The position numbers and the translations under genes were made by a program. Under the pieces are notes generated by a model, which did no database searches, was not told the origin of the DNA, and was given only the letters and a program-made list of their open reading frames with translations. Shown one piece after another: positions 53,888 to 63,517 of a stretch of DNA of 64,000 nt (position 1 is the first letter of the stretch; each line of letters opens with the position of its first letter). Origin of the DNA: Methanobacteriota archaeon (GTDB taxonomy: Archaea > Thermoplasmatota > Thermoplasmata > Methanomassiliicoccales > Methanomassiliicoccaceae); contig JAAYTA010000105.1 in NCBI GenBank assembly GCA_012518185.1, forward strand, positions 1-64,000, in the 5' to 3' direction.

Positions 53888-54289
53888 CTAGAAATACTTT
53901 GATAGAATCTCACGTGCTCTCTTACTATCATCCGTGGCAATAGCAATCTCATTTACGTTATTTCCATGAGTTCCTAAGATGAATAGAGATTCTATATTTA
54001 TTCCTGATCTAGATAATAATTTAGTCATCTTAGCAAGCTCGCCAGGCCGATCTGGGAGTGATACGACATCTATTTCTCTCTCAGAGAACTCCATATTTGC
54101 TGCCCGTAGAGCACTCCTTGTGCTAGCTTCATCGTCTGTGATGACTCGGATCATCGGTCGAGGCGATCCTAGATCAGTCGATATGCCCCTGATATTGACA
54201 GAATTGCGGGATAAGGCTTCCGCGATCCTCGATACGTCACCAGGTTTGTTCTGCACGAAGATCTCAAACTGTTGTATCATCATACCCAT
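53888..54289 (-). CDS. Tandem ACT-domain regulatory protein
   Basis: A 133-residue protein made of two ACT domains: FEIFVQNKPGDVSRIAEALSRNSVNIRGIS and EIDVVSLPDRPGELAKMTKLLSRSGINIESLF. The RPGEL(A) and NKPGD motifs are ligand-binding loops for amino acids. Such stand-alone proteins regulate amino-acid enzymes or act as sensors. It is divergent from the glycosyltransferase gene at 54375; a link to IlvE at 59.8 kb is conjecture. Internal ATGs at 54283 and 54280 are alternatives. Confidence 0.85.
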   Translation of the reverse strand: MGMMIQQFEIFVQNKPGDVSRIAEALSRNSVNIRGISTDLGSPRPMIRVITDDEASTRSALRAANMEFSEREIDVVSLPDRPGELAKMTKLLSRSGINIESLFILGTHGNNVNEIAIATDDSKRAREILSKYF

Positions 54290-54374
54290 ATTGTCTGTGC
54301 ATGTTTATAATCCTGGGTTATATCATCTCGACAGAAGTCGTTAATATTAGCGACTCTTTAATATCATAGTTATA

Positions 54375-55280
54375 ATGAGTCGAAAAATAGCGGTGGCAGT
54401 AGTAAACTGGAAGAGAGCTGCTGATACGCTTGAGTGCCTAGCATCACTCATGAATCATTCATACTATGATCTAGAGCTAATAGTGGTAGATAATGGATCA
54501 GAGGATGGCTCGGTTGAGAAGATTGCAGAACATTTCCCTCAAGTTCGCCTCATAGCTTTGGAGCGTAACGAAGGATATGTAGTAGGGATTAATACGGCCA
54601 TAAAGGAGGCGCTGAAGAATGATCCAGAATTTGTCCTAATAATGAATAATGATGCTGTGTCTACACCCTATTTCCTAAAACCTCTAATAGATATTATGGA
54701 TCGCCGCCCCCAATGTGGGGTGGCGGGACCTAAAATATTATACTATGATTCTGACTTAATATGGTTTGGTGGAGGAGCATACAATAAATGGCTAGGATAT
54801 ACGAAACATCAAGGTATGGATAGAGCAGATATTGAAGACGTAGAGAGGCAAGTTGACTATATCACTGGATGTGCTGCCCTTATCCGCTCTGAAGTATTCC
54901 AGCACATCGGCCTGTATGATGAAGAATTCACTATTTATTTCGAAGATCTAGATCTAGGCCTTCGAGCAGAGGCGGCAGGGTATGAGAGTTGGTATGTACC
55001 ATCATCAATAGTGAGACATAAGGTATCGGCATCTGCTGGGATGATTGGTGAAAATGTCCTTACTCCCATGCGAGCATATTATTACGCAAGAAATGCCCTA
55101 TTAGTCATTGGCAAAAATCGCAAAGGCATTCAGGCGACCACTTCCATAATGGGACAGTATTTGGTAGCAATGCCATACTATTCTCTGGGAATATTACTTG
55201 GACCTATCAAGCGTTCAATATTCTCATATATCAGAGGGCTGTGGGAAGGAACGCTGTGGCTAATAAATCATAATGGGTGA
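54375..55280 (+). CDS. Family 2 glycosyltransferase (rhamnosyltransferase-like)
   Basis: A 301-residue GT2 enzyme. NWKRAADTLECLASL opens the fold, VVDNGSEDGSVE and MNNDAVST carry the metal-binding aspartates, and FTIYFEDLDLGLRAEAAG is the conserved catalytic-base region. It is cytoplasmic with a hydrophobic C terminus that may dock on the membrane. It probably adds sugars to a lipid carrier. It is three bases before the GT-C gene and so co-transcribed. Confidence 0.9.
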   Translation: MSRKIAVAVVNWKRAADTLECLASLMNHSYYDLELIVVDNGSEDGSVEKIAEHFPQVRLIALERNEGYVVGINTAIKEALKNDPEFVLIMNNDAVSTPYFLKPLIDIMDRRPQCGVAGPKILYYDSDLIWFGGGAYNKWLGYTKHQGMDRADIEDVERQVDYITGCAALIRSEVFQHIGLYDEEFTIYFEDLDLGLRAEAAGYESWYVPSSIVRHKVSASAGMIGENVLTPMRAYYYARNALLVIGKNRKGIQATTSIMGQYLVAMPYYSLGILLGPIKRSIFSYIRGLWEGTLWLINHNG

Positions 55281-55283
55281 GAT

Positions 55284-56693
55284 ATGGAAGGGTCTACATT
55301 CAAAAATATACGATTATTCTTATGTCCTCCCAGCCTTGCGAAAATATTCGCCATCGGCCTCGTGATCCGGCTTGCTATAGCTCCATGGACATCCGATCCT
55401 TATGACATATATCCATTTTATGCAGCTAGCGTGGATATGTTAGCAGGGATGGGCATGTATGGTCATGCAATATTCTCATATCCTCCAGGATTTGGAATGA
55501 TAATGTATCCATTCATGGTCCTGCTATCTTGCTTCATCGATCCAGCATTATTCGGAAGCTTTCATTCTGAGATACTTGAGATACGTGAGATAGGAGCGAA
55601 TACTGATCTAATTTATCCATTTATTACGGCTCCAGCATTCAATCTAGCTCTAAAGTTACCAATCATCATTGGCGATCTTTTAGTTGCTTCTATGCTTTAT
55701 ATAATGGTGCGTGAATGGAAAGGAGATAAGTTAGCTAAACAAGCCTACATGTTATGGATCTTCAATCCACTTACTATATGGATAGGCTCGGTTATGGGAC
55801 AATTCGATGTACTAGCAGTATTGTGCACCTTGATAGCAGTATATTTCTTCATTCATCATCGCAACATACTAACTGGTCTTTTCCTAGGCATAGGCGTGCT
55901 AATTAAGGTATATCCAATTTATTTTGGCATATTATTCATAATTTATCTACTAGCTAATAGTAGTTCAGCATGGAAAGAGCGATTCATTTCTGTAATAAAT
56001 CTAATATCTGGAGCGTTAGTATCAACAATCTTAGTGTTACCTCTACTATTCACTACGCCTCAAATGATTGATATTATCTTCAGGAGAGCAGGAAATGACA
56101 CATTCGGAGGGATCAACGTATGGTTTCCATCCTCCTATATAAAGAATCTAACATCATCCTTGGAAAATAATATTTCAATTGAAAATTTTTTTCAGACTCC
56201 ATTATTCATAATGCTAATAGGACTTGCCCTAGTAATCGTAGTCTCATTTATCTTAGCTCGATCGGATAATTTGCCGCGCGAAAAAATCCTATTCGCTAGC
56301 GTAATAGTCATGGTAATAGCCCTAATGTTCCGCTCGATAACAAATCCACAACACTTACTATGGGTGCTGCCATTCATACTACTGTCCTCATTCGTCGATA
56401 AACGCATGCGTACTCCCATGTATGCGCTGACAGCCTCTGGTCTATTATTTTCTATGGCGTTACGCAGCCCTGCAGTCGTCCTCTATCCGCTGGCAGCTCA
56501 CACTCCGCTATTGACCATAAGTCAACTAAACAATATCATAATTGCCTACTTCTCTGCTGGATCTTTATTGCCCGCTACTCTTCTAGCGCTATCTAGCCTC
56601 GTAGGCGTTGTTGCTATGATCCAGGCCGTCTTGATAATCTCTCCGTTCCCTTCAGGGAAGCTTCGAAAAAAACTATGGGGCACTGGGAGATGA
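55284..56693 (+). CDS. GT-C type membrane glycosyltransferase
   Basis: A 469-residue polytopic protein with about 11 helices. The first outer loop has SDPYDIYPFYAASVDML, with acidic residues expected in GT-C active sites, followed by SYPPGF, a common motif in mannosyltransferases using lipid-linked sugars. It lies between a GT2 gene and an exported protein in an operon (ATGA overlap with the latter). GGTGAG precedes the ATG. Sugar donor and acceptor unknown. Confidence 0.8.
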   Translation: MEGSTFKNIRLFLCPPSLAKIFAIGLVIRLAIAPWTSDPYDIYPFYAASVDMLAGMGMYGHAIFSYPPGFGMIMYPFMVLLSCFIDPALFGSFHSEILEIREIGANTDLIYPFITAPAFNLALKLPIIIGDLLVASMLYIMVREWKGDKLAKQAYMLWIFNPLTIWIGSVMGQFDVLAVLCTLIAVYFFIHHRNILTGLFLGIGVLIKVYPIYFGILFIIYLLANSSSAWKERFISVINLISGALVSTILVLPLLFTTPQMIDIIFRRAGNDTFGGINVWFPSSYIKNLTSSLENNISIENFFQTPLFIMLIGLALVIVVSFILARSDNLPREKILFASVIVMVIALMFRSITNPQHLLWVLPFILLSSFVDKRMRTPMYALTASGLLFSMALRSPAVVLYPLAAHTPLLTISQLNNIIIAYFSAGSLLPATLLALSSLVGVVAMIQAVLIISPFPSGKLRKKLWGTGR

Positions 56694-57694
56694 GACGTAT
56701 ACTAATTGTAGGAGCAACAATTTTGCTTACTCTAATCATAATTGGGGTGCAACCGACACATTCAGTAATTTCGGTTTATCTCGATGCTGAGAAGAGTCTA
56801 AAAAATGAAGACGTTTTAGAAGTACACTTTTCAGTGGATAGATCTCCTCATCTCTATGAAATGATAATATCAGCCATACCTGTAGATTCTATACCAAATA
56901 TCCCTGGTATAGTAATACTGAACATGAATAATCAGAAGAACATACCGCCATCATTAACTGGATTATATGATCATATAACTGCCGACTTAAGTTTGAAAGG
57001 CCTGAGTCCTAATGTTTCTATAACAAATTTTAAAGATATGGATTTTAAAGAGATTTCCAACGATATCCTTATCATAAGTGAGCCTACGGATATAGATGAG
57101 GATGTCGCTGCTGATTTCTTATCATGGGTACTGAGTGGAGGTCGCCTGATATGTATAGGTCCCGACTCCCTTCCTTTCCGCCAAAAATTAGATGGATATA
57201 GATGGACAGGCAGAGATGATTTCTTGCGTATTAGTTATCGTGAACTTAACTATTCAGCCGATGCAGTAGAAGAGAGCATTTATGCTAAGGCTCTATCATT
57301 ACAGACATCTGCTCCTCAATGGGCATTAGAAAAACAATATCTAGATGAATTTGAAGCAGTGATGACTGGACACATTCATCATGATAGCAAGGGTAGTTTA
57401 GTAACTTCTGCTATGCTAGAGCTGGAAAACGGGCGTTTAATTTTATTTGGCGGCCCTATTAAGCAACCAGCCATAACTTCAGGAGATGTTGCTATCTCCT
57501 GGGATATTTCGCAACTAATACTTAGTGGTGCTTTATGGTCAGTTGGAGAGCCCGATTTCCTCATACTTCCGCTAGACTCTGCAGAACGTAGTGGTATATT
57601 CCATACCTCTCTGAATGAATATACGGTAGTGATGGCTTATAGTTCTTCCACATATGTCCCAATCTATGGGCGCATAGTGGCAGCGATCTCCTGA
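56690..57694 (+). CDS. Exported protein of unknown function in the glycosylation operon
   Basis: A 334-residue protein with an N-terminal signal or anchor (ILIVGATILLTLIIIGV) and an extracellular part rich in beta structure. It contains DILIISEPTDIDEDVAADFLSWVLSGGRLICIG, which resembles the glutamine-amidotransferase-like fold found in surface and gliding-type proteins, and VMTGHIHHDSKG. ATGA overlap with the GT-C gene. No family is recognised with confidence. Its last 31 bases overlap the convergent glycosyltransferase gene. Confidence 0.72.
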   Translation: MRRILIVGATILLTLIIIGVQPTHSVISVYLDAEKSLKNEDVLEVHFSVDRSPHLYEMIISAIPVDSIPNIPGIVILNMNNQKNIPPSLTGLYDHITADLSLKGLSPNVSITNFKDMDFKEISNDILIISEPTDIDEDVAADFLSWVLSGGRLICIGPDSLPFRQKLDGYRWTGRDDFLRISYRELNYSADAVEESIYAKALSLQTSAPQWALEKQYLDEFEAVMTGHIHHDSKGSLVTSAMLELENGRLILFGGPIKQPAITSGDVAISWDISQLILSGALWSVGEPDFLILPLDSAERSGIFHTSLNEYTVVMAYSSSTYVPIYGRIVAAIS

Positions 57695-58446
57695 TCTGGT
57701 GAGTGTTTAGCTGGCTTTCGATAAAATAAACTTACAAGCGCAGCTGCAAACTTTCCGAGATAGCCACATTGACGCAGGAGAGATATTATCACTCTAGAAT
57801 CAAGTTTGGATTCCCCACATGATCTCTCGCCAAAGTCATATTTCACCTCTGCCACTTCGATTCTTACTGGTGAAAACTTCATCAGATCAAACAGAGCCTT
57901 AAATCCCTGCCTTTCGAACTTTGTATTATTATTGATTACGACATTTTTCCAAACTATTGCATCGCCACCAAAGAATCCACTCATGAGGTCACGGGGTCTA
58001 GTTTTGCGATGTAAAAAAAGATAGGATTGAGCGAGAAAATTAGCTCCCCAAGATGCCAGACGCCGTATCAAACTTAATGCTTCTATGTCGTTACGCGTCC
58101 CCACTGCTATGGCATATCCTGTGGATAACTTCTCCATGATATCGCCAACTTTATCAGGAGGGTGTTGAAAGTCGGCATCCATTATGATGAAATATTTTGT
58201 TTTTGTATTAATTATTCCATCCATTAAGCTAGCAGTCAGACCTCTATCCTCTGGATCTCGGACTATGAGCCTTATTGAGGGATTTTTTAAAGCTAGGTCT
58301 TTCACAAATTCGATCGTACCGTCAATAGAGTTATCATCCACTACAAGTATCTCAATTTCTGGATATAACCTTAGAAGGCTCGCAATCATGTGCTGAATAT
58401 TTTGAACCTCATTATATGTAGGAATAATAATCGTGAAATGAGACAT
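57664..58446 (-). CDS. Dolichol-phosphate mannosyltransferase-like GT2 enzyme
   Basis: A 260-residue GT2 enzyme of the DPM1 type. TIIIPTYNEVQNIQHMI opens the fold; VVDDNSIDGT and MDADFQHPPDKV carry the metal-binding DxD-type aspartates. It would make polyprenyl-phosphate sugar from a nucleotide sugar, the donor for GT-C enzymes such as that at 55284. An upstream in-frame ATG at 58467 is less likely; the ATG at 58446 gives the normal N terminus. Confidence 0.88.
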   Translation of the reverse strand: MSHFTIIIPTYNEVQNIQHMIASLLRLYPEIEILVVDDNSIDGTIEFVKDLALKNPSIRLIVRDPEDRGLTASLMDGIINTKTKYFIIMDADFQHPPDKVGDIMEKLSTGYAIAVGTRNDIEALSLIRRLASWGANFLAQSYLFLHRKTRPRDLMSGFFGGDAIVWKNVVINNNTKFERQGFKALFDLMKFSPVRIEVAEVKYDFGERSCGESKLDSRVIISLLRQCGYLGKFAAALVSLFYRKPAKHSPDQEIAATMRP

Positions 58447-58645
58447 ATCCAGCCCAGATCTGGTCATATAATCAAATCCTATTTAACATATTAAAGTGTA
58501 GTCATAGTTAACATCGCACTCATTCCCGCGCCAAGGTCAATCGAAATAGTATCTTCTATACGGTAGCATTGCATATTACTTCTCAATCAAAGGCCTTACA
58601 TCATCAAGAGATATTTTTATGTGTCTAACTTATTGTAGAAACTGA

Positions 58646-59536
58646 ATGATCTCTCTTACAGTGGGTGTCTGTGCTTACAATGAGGAAAAAAATATAGCCG
58701 ATTGCATAGACTCTATCCTGACTCAACGGGCCTCTTCATATAAACTTCTAGATATATTAGTCGTCTGTAGTGGATGTACTGATGGGACCGAGAATATTGT
58801 TAAAGAAATATCGCATAGAGATCATAGAGTTCGCCTATTAATTCAGAAGGAGCGGGAGGGCAAGTGCTCTGCTATCAATCTGATAATCTCTCAGGCAGAA
58901 GGAAATATAGTAGCATTGGTAAATGGTGACAATAGATTAGAGGAAGGAAGTTTAGAACACTTAATGAGACCTTTTAATGATCCATTAGTTGGAATGACTG
59001 GAGGTCATCCTATACCAGTAAATTCCTATGATGAAATGATTGGTTTTGCTGTCCATATGGTGTGGGAACTTCATCACAGACTATCTTTAAATTCTCCAAA
59101 GATTGGAGAATTAGTAGCCTTCCGTAAGGACGGCATCTCGCTACCAACGCATCTAGGCTCGGATGAAGATAATATTCGAATGCAACTGGAACGTAAGGGC
59201 CTTCGCTCAGTATATACTCCTAATGCTACGGTAATAAACAAAGGCCCTACTACAGTAACAGATTTCATGAAGCAACGAACTCGGATAAACATCGGTGAAG
59301 GATATATCAAGAAATTATACGACTATGATATACCTACTCAGGATCGGAGTTTGGTTATTCGTGCCTTGCTTGATTTCTTGCGAAAACATGGAAACCATCC
59401 TTTAAAAATCGCAGCAGCAATCATCTTAGAAGCGTCAGCACGAATGTATGCTAAAGTATACGTAGCTTTAGATAAGGGAGATAAGGCAGTGTGGTGTCCA
59501 ATAGCAACGAGTAAGGATATTGATATGAAAGATTAA
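58646..59536 (+). CDS. Family 2 glycosyltransferase
   Basis: A 296-residue GT2 enzyme. TVGVCAYNEEKNIADCIDSI, VVCSGCTDGTENIV and VNGDNRLEEGSL are the first nucleotide-binding and metal-binding blocks; GSDEDNIRMQLERKG is the acceptor region. It lacks obvious membrane helices apart from a C-terminal amphipathic segment. A TATA-like element about 30 bases before the ATG (GATATTTTTATG) suggests its own promoter. Confidence 0.88.
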   Translation: MISLTVGVCAYNEEKNIADCIDSILTQRASSYKLLDILVVCSGCTDGTENIVKEISHRDHRVRLLIQKEREGKCSAINLIISQAEGNIVALVNGDNRLEEGSLEHLMRPFNDPLVGMTGGHPIPVNSYDEMIGFAVHMVWELHHRLSLNSPKIGELVAFRKDGISLPTHLGSDEDNIRMQLERKGLRSVYTPNATVINKGPTTVTDFMKQRTRINIGEGYIKKLYDYDIPTQDRSLVIRALLDFLRKHGNHPLKIAAAIILEASARMYAKVYVALDKGDKAVWCPIATSKDIDMKD

Positions 59537-59771
59537 ACCACGAATATAATACAGTAACTATGGTCTCTAAGACAAAGTCCTTTTATCTAATCAGTTACGA
59601 AACATATTGTATTATCCGATAGTGCCTAACATCCTTAACATTCATTGTTCACATGACTACATATAGATCAATCATTGAGCACAAGAAGATTATGAAGTCA
59701 ATAGCCTGACCGAACATTTTTGTATTGGTTACTCTCAAACAAATTTAATCTAGCATCATCTAAATGGGGGA

Positions 59772-60743
59772 ATGATCACGGGAGATAAGGTCTGGTTTGA
59801 TGGCTCATTAGCTACATCAAAAAGTATCAGTGTATCATTGATGTCGCATGGACTCCATTATGGCGGAGGAGTCTTCGAAGGTATCAGAATATATGATACT
59901 CCTCGAGGAAGAAGCATATTTAGATTGAGAGATCACCTATGCCGTTTCATTGACTCTGCCAAATATTTACGTCTCAATATAGAGTATGATATAGACGATC
60001 TTTATGAGGCAGTTAAATTAGTGGTCAGAGCCAATGGTCCTAATGCTGATTACATTAGGCCCATAGCGTTCTATGGCGAAACGCCCAATTTAAGTATGAA
60101 TCCGCTCAACATACCTAGTCATGTTGCCATAATTACAGTTCATATGGGTTCATACATAGGTAATAGGCAAGTGCAAGATGGAATGGATGTAATAATATCT
60201 TCCTGGGAGAAGTCATCCAATAGGACTACGTCTTCAATGGCCAAAATATGTGGGAATTATATTAATTTAGCATTAGCCAAATTAGAGGCGACTCAGGCTG
60301 GAGTAGATGAAGCCATAATGATCAACTGCAATGGCACGGTAGCAGAAGGGACAGGAGAGAATCTTTTCATAGTTCGCAATGGCAATGTTATAACGCCAGA
60401 TCTGGCCTCGGGCATATTGGAAGGGATTACGCGCGATACCGTGATGCGCTTGGCTAAGGCATCAGATTATATTGTAGAGGAACGGCCAATCATTAGGGGA
60501 GAACTCATGGTGGCAGATGAAATATTTATGACTGGCACTGCGGCTGAGATAGTACCTGTCCGAACAATAAATAATGTACTAGTGGCTGATGGAGCGCCGG
60601 GGCCAGTAACTCGGCACATGCAGAAACTTTTCCATGATGTGGTTAGGGGAAGAGATGCCCGATTTATAGAATGGATAGATCTAATCGATGATAAATCAGC
60701 CGAAATCTCAGATTCTTTAGAGACATTTGAGACCGAAAGCTGA
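59772..60743 (+). CDS. ilvE: Branched-chain amino acid aminotransferase
   Basis: A 323-residue fold-type IV PLP enzyme. GGGVFEGIRIYD at the N terminus, SMAKICGNYINLALAKLEA with the PLP-binding lysine, and EGTGENLFIVRNG and GTAAEIVPV fit IlvE. It moves the amino group between glutamate and branched-chain 2-oxo acids. TGGGGGAATG puts a strong GGGGG just before the ATG. A 235-base gap without features lies to the left. Confidence 0.93.
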   Translation: MITGDKVWFDGSLATSKSISVSLMSHGLHYGGGVFEGIRIYDTPRGRSIFRLRDHLCRFIDSAKYLRLNIEYDIDDLYEAVKLVVRANGPNADYIRPIAFYGETPNLSMNPLNIPSHVAIITVHMGSYIGNRQVQDGMDVIISSWEKSSNRTTSSMAKICGNYINLALAKLEATQAGVDEAIMINCNGTVAEGTGENLFIVRNGNVITPDLASGILEGITRDTVMRLAKASDYIVEERPIIRGELMVADEIFMTGTAAEIVPVRTINNVLVADGAPGPVTRHMQKLFHDVVRGRDARFIEWIDLIDDKSAEISDSLETFETES

Positions 60744-60896
60744 TATGACACATTGATATGAGAACGCCTTATTGAGATAGGTAAAAGTAGAAAACAACGT
60801 TATATGGACTTTAATTGAACGTTATAATATTCGAGTAATAATTACCCCGACTCTATGGGTAAAGACTAATAGGAAGTTAAGCAGTCCATCAGCTCA

Positions 60897-61685
60897 ATGT
60901 CTTTCTCTCTCGGCATGCCTGCACTTATAGATATGCCCGATCTTACTGACCTTGTTGACCTGTGTCAGGAACTCGAACTCTCATTTATCGAGCTCAATAT
61001 GAATCTGCCAGAGAATAGCCCTGAAAAGCTAGATCCACTGGAAGTTAGAGACATCTCTAAACGCTACGACATCGAGTTCACATTACATTCGCATGACGAA
61101 CTAGATCTCGGCTCACTGCATCCAACAGTACGCAGAGGTCATTTGGATGCCATAAAAGAAGTGTTAGATTGGTCTGCACAGGCTGATATAAAAGTTCTGA
61201 ATATGCATCTAGGAACAGGAGTATACTTCACACTGCCAAATCGAAAAGTGTGGATATACGAGCAGTATGAGGAACAATTCATCGAGAATCTATGTTCCAC
61301 TCATCGTGACATACTCCCTCTGGCACAGGCCTATGGTGTAGAAATATGCACAGAAAATGTTGTAAATTTTCACATCCCCTTTGTCACTAGAGCTATCAAT
61401 ACATTATGTCGACTTGAAGGATTTAATCTTACATGGGATATTGGACATGATGCTCGATCTGACTTCAAGGAAAGAGAAGTTCTTATGAGACATGAATCGC
61501 GCATAAAGCACATGCATTTACATGACTATAATGGCATAAGTGATCATCAAGTACCTGGTACGGGCACATTAGATATACCAGCCATGCTAGATTTCGCCCA
61601 ATTAAAGAATATAAGAGTACTCGTTGAGACTAAGACACCCTCATCTCTCAGGAAGTCAGTCAAAGCAGTCAAGTCCATGATATGA
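60897..61685 (+). CDS. Sugar phosphate isomerase/endonuclease-IV-like TIM barrel
   Basis: A 262-residue xylose-isomerase-like TIM barrel. Metal-binding pattern residues are seen in VLNMHLGTG, EICTENVVNF, TWDIGHDARS, MHLHDYNG and VETKTPS. Members act as sugar isomerases, epimerases or AP endonuclease IV. Substrate not assignable. No ribosome binding site; start of transcription unclear. Confidence 0.85.
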   Translation: MSFSLGMPALIDMPDLTDLVDLCQELELSFIELNMNLPENSPEKLDPLEVRDISKRYDIEFTLHSHDELDLGSLHPTVRRGHLDAIKEVLDWSAQADIKVLNMHLGTGVYFTLPNRKVWIYEQYEEQFIENLCSTHRDILPLAQAYGVEICTENVVNFHIPFVTRAINTLCRLEGFNLTWDIGHDARSDFKEREVLMRHESRIKHMHLHDYNGISDHQVPGTGTLDIPAMLDFAQLKNIRVLVETKTPSSLRKSVKAVKSMI

Positions 61686-61803
61686 TTATAAAGTTCATAT
61701 TTTAGATCTACATATATCACTATGTCTTGATTCATACATTCCCGCAGCATGGAGTAGTAGGACTGGAGTCCAATAGATCAGAGTGCTCTAATGCAGCAGA
61801 TTA

Positions 61804-61815
61804 ACTATAAATAAG
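61804..61815 (+). promoter_or_regulatory. TATA box upstream of the ribosomal operon
   Basis: ACTATAAATAAG is centred about 85 bases before the L7Ae ATG at 61895, which leaves a leader of about 60 bases with the GAGGTAAT ribosome binding site. Confidence 0.45.
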
Positions 61816-61894
61816 ACTGTCACTTTGCTTCTCCTGCATTCATATTAAACCGATGAATGATGAGGACACTTATCGTCCGAATGAGGTAATAATT

Positions 61895-62266
61895 ATGTCA
61901 AAGGCAATGTTCGTCCGTTTCGAAATGCCCAAGGAGCTCTCTGATAAAGCCTACGAGATCGTTGAGGCTGCTAGAGATACTGGCAAGGTGCGCAAGGGGA
62001 CAAATGAAGTAACCAAGCTCGTGGAGAGGAGCGAGGCCGTATTAGTGATAATGGCTGAAGATGTTCAGCCTCCAGAAATATTAGCTCATGTACCCCTACT
62101 GTGTGAGGAGCGCAACATACTATATGCTTATGTCCCATCTAAGGCGGAACTAGGACACGCTGTCGGTATGGAAAAACCTGCCGCCTCGGTTGCCGTTCTC
62201 GATGCTGGTAAGGCCAAGCCCATGATCGAGAGCTTTACTGAACAAATTAAGAAGCTAAGGCAGTAA
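61895..62266 (+). CDS. rpl7ae: Ribosomal protein L7Ae
   Basis: A 123-residue L7Ae. KGTNEVTKLVERSEAVLVIMAEDVQPPEILAHVPLLCEERNI is the kink-turn RNA-binding block. It serves in the large ribosomal subunit and in box C/D and H/ACA RNPs and RNase P. GAGGTAAT upstream fixes the ATG at 61895; an upstream in-frame ATG at 61853 adds a non-conserved tail. First gene of the operon that continues with S28e, L24e and Ndk. Confidence 0.96.
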   Translation: MSKAMFVRFEMPKELSDKAYEIVEAARDTGKVRKGTNEVTKLVERSEAVLVIMAEDVQPPEILAHVPLLCEERNILYAYVPSKAELGHAVGMEKPAASVAVLDAGKAKPMIESFTEQIKKLRQ

Positions 62267-62278
62267 GCGAGGGATATC

Positions 62279-62491
62279 ATGGTTGATGGAGACAGCATTC
62301 CATCCGAAGTGGTGGAGATTATAGGCCGTACCGGTATGACTGGTGAGGCCACCCAAGTCAAAGTGCGTGTGCTTGATGGCCGCGATAAAGGCCGCATCAT
62401 CACTCGCAATATCATGGGACCCGTTAGAATGGGAGATATACTGATGCTCCGCGAGACCTCTAGAGAGGCCCGTAAGCTATCGATTAGGTGA
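62279..62491 (+). CDS. rps28e: Ribosomal protein S28e
   Basis: A 70-residue S28e, normal length. [58 protein letters not shown] is diagnostic throughout. GAGGGATATC precedes the ATG. It lies 12 bases after L7Ae and six before L24e. Confidence 0.96.
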   Translation: MVDGDSIPSEVVEIIGRTGMTGEATQVKVRVLDGRDKGRIITRNIMGPVRMGDILMLRETSREARKLSIR

Positions 62492-62496
62492 TATAT

Positions 62497-62823
62497 ATGG
62501 CCGAGAGACGCGTGTGTTCGTTCTGCGGTGAGGATGTAGAGCCAGGCACTGGTAAAATATATGTTAAGAGAGATGGCACTATTTTGATCTTTGATTCTAG
62601 TAAGTGCTACAAGAATATGATTGGTCTCGGCAGGATACCTAGGAGAACCAGGTGGACTAAGTCTGCTAGCGCTCTAAAGGCCTCTCTTAAGGCAGCTGGT
62701 ACTAAAGATACTAGAGTAGAGATCCCAGCAGTTCCTACTAGGACCAAAGCCACTACCAGGCGGTCTCGAAGGGTGAGAACTAAGGCTGAGGCTCCGGTAG
62801 AATCAGATGAAAATAATGAGTGA
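62497..62823 (+). CDS. rpl24e: Ribosomal protein L24e with long basic tail and one zinc cysteine missing
   Basis: A 108-residue L24e. The N-terminal zinc ribbon reads [22 protein letters not shown], then IFDSSKC; normal L24e has FCSSKC, so the third cysteine is Asp. The fold core [11 protein letters not shown] follows. The typical archaeal protein is about 55-65 residues; here about 45 extra basic residues ([10 protein letters not shown] to [18 protein letters not shown]) form a disordered tail. Its stop overlaps the region before ndk. Confidence 0.92.
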   Translation: MAERRVCSFCGEDVEPGTGKIYVKRDGTILIFDSSKCYKNMIGLGRIPRRTRWTKSASALKASLKAAGTKDTRVEIPAVPTRTKATTRRSRRVRTKAEAPVESDENNE

Positions 62824-62827
62824 TAAT

Positions 62828-63280
62828 ATGGCTGAGCGCACCTTCTTAATGCTTAAGCCTGATGCAATTCAGCGTGGACTAATGAGCGAGATACTTGCCC
62901 GCATCGAAGCCAAAGGTTATAAGCCAATTGGCATGAAGTTCATGCGACTACCTAGGGAACTTGCTGAGCGTCACTATGGCGAACATAAGGACAAACCGTT
63001 CTTCCCTGGACTCATTGAATACATTACATCTGGACCATCTTTAGTAATGGTATGGGAAGGAGAAAATATCATTGCTGGAATGAGAGCACTGATGGGCAAG
63101 ACAAATCCTTCTGAGGCTGCACCAGGTACTATTAGAGGAGATCTAGCTCAACATACGGGCAGAAATTTAATACATGGATCCGACTCTCCAGAATCGGCGA
63201 AGAGAGAAATTGATCTCTTCTTCAATGATTATGAGCTACAGAGTTGGGATCGATCTGTAGAGACTTGGCTAATAGAATGA
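62828..63280 (+). CDS. ndk: Nucleoside diphosphate kinase
   Basis: A 150-residue [26 protein letters not shown] opens the fold; [15 protein letters not shown] and [16 protein letters not shown] hold the catalytic His in NLIHGSD. It balances NTP pools. TGAGTGAT precedes the ATG at 62828; another in-frame ATG is at 62816. Its place between L24e and infB is a known archaeal order. Confidence 0.95.
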   Translation: MAERTFLMLKPDAIQRGLMSEILARIEAKGYKPIGMKFMRLPRELAERHYGEHKDKPFFPGLIEYITSGPSLVMVWEGENIIAGMRALMGKTNPSEAAPGTIRGDLAQHTGRNLIHGSDSPESAKREIDLFFNDYELQSWDRSVETWLIE

Positions 63281-63287
63281 ATTACTT

Positions 63288-63310
63288 AGGAGCTCCAACT
63301 CCTCTTTTTT
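63288..63310 (+). terminator. Hairpin followed by T-run after ndk
   Basis: AGGAG (63288-63292) and CTCCT (63299-63303) form a five-base-pair stem with a six-base loop, followed by TTTTTT at 63305-63310. It lies eight bases after the ndk stop and should end the ribosomal operon. Confidence 0.6.
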
Positions 63311-63485
63311 ATTATATATCTAAAATCATTTCTTATCATTTATATAAAATATAATCTCTATTATCTTTTAAGATTAGAAAACATTAGATGTTAGTATTCC
63401 ACGTTCCGTGAGCTATGTGTGAAGAATATCAAACAATGTCAAAAATCCATATATCTGATCATGATAGCATGTTAGCTATGGCAAA

Positions 63486-63499
63486 TCAATTAATATATG
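63486..63499 (+). promoter_or_regulatory. TATA box, leaderless promoter for infB
   Basis: CAATTAATATATG is centred about 24 bases before the ATG at 63518 and overlaps the in-frame ATG at 63497, which cannot then be in the message. Confidence 0.5.
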
Positions 63500-63517
63500 T
63501 CCCTTCATCGCTCCAAT

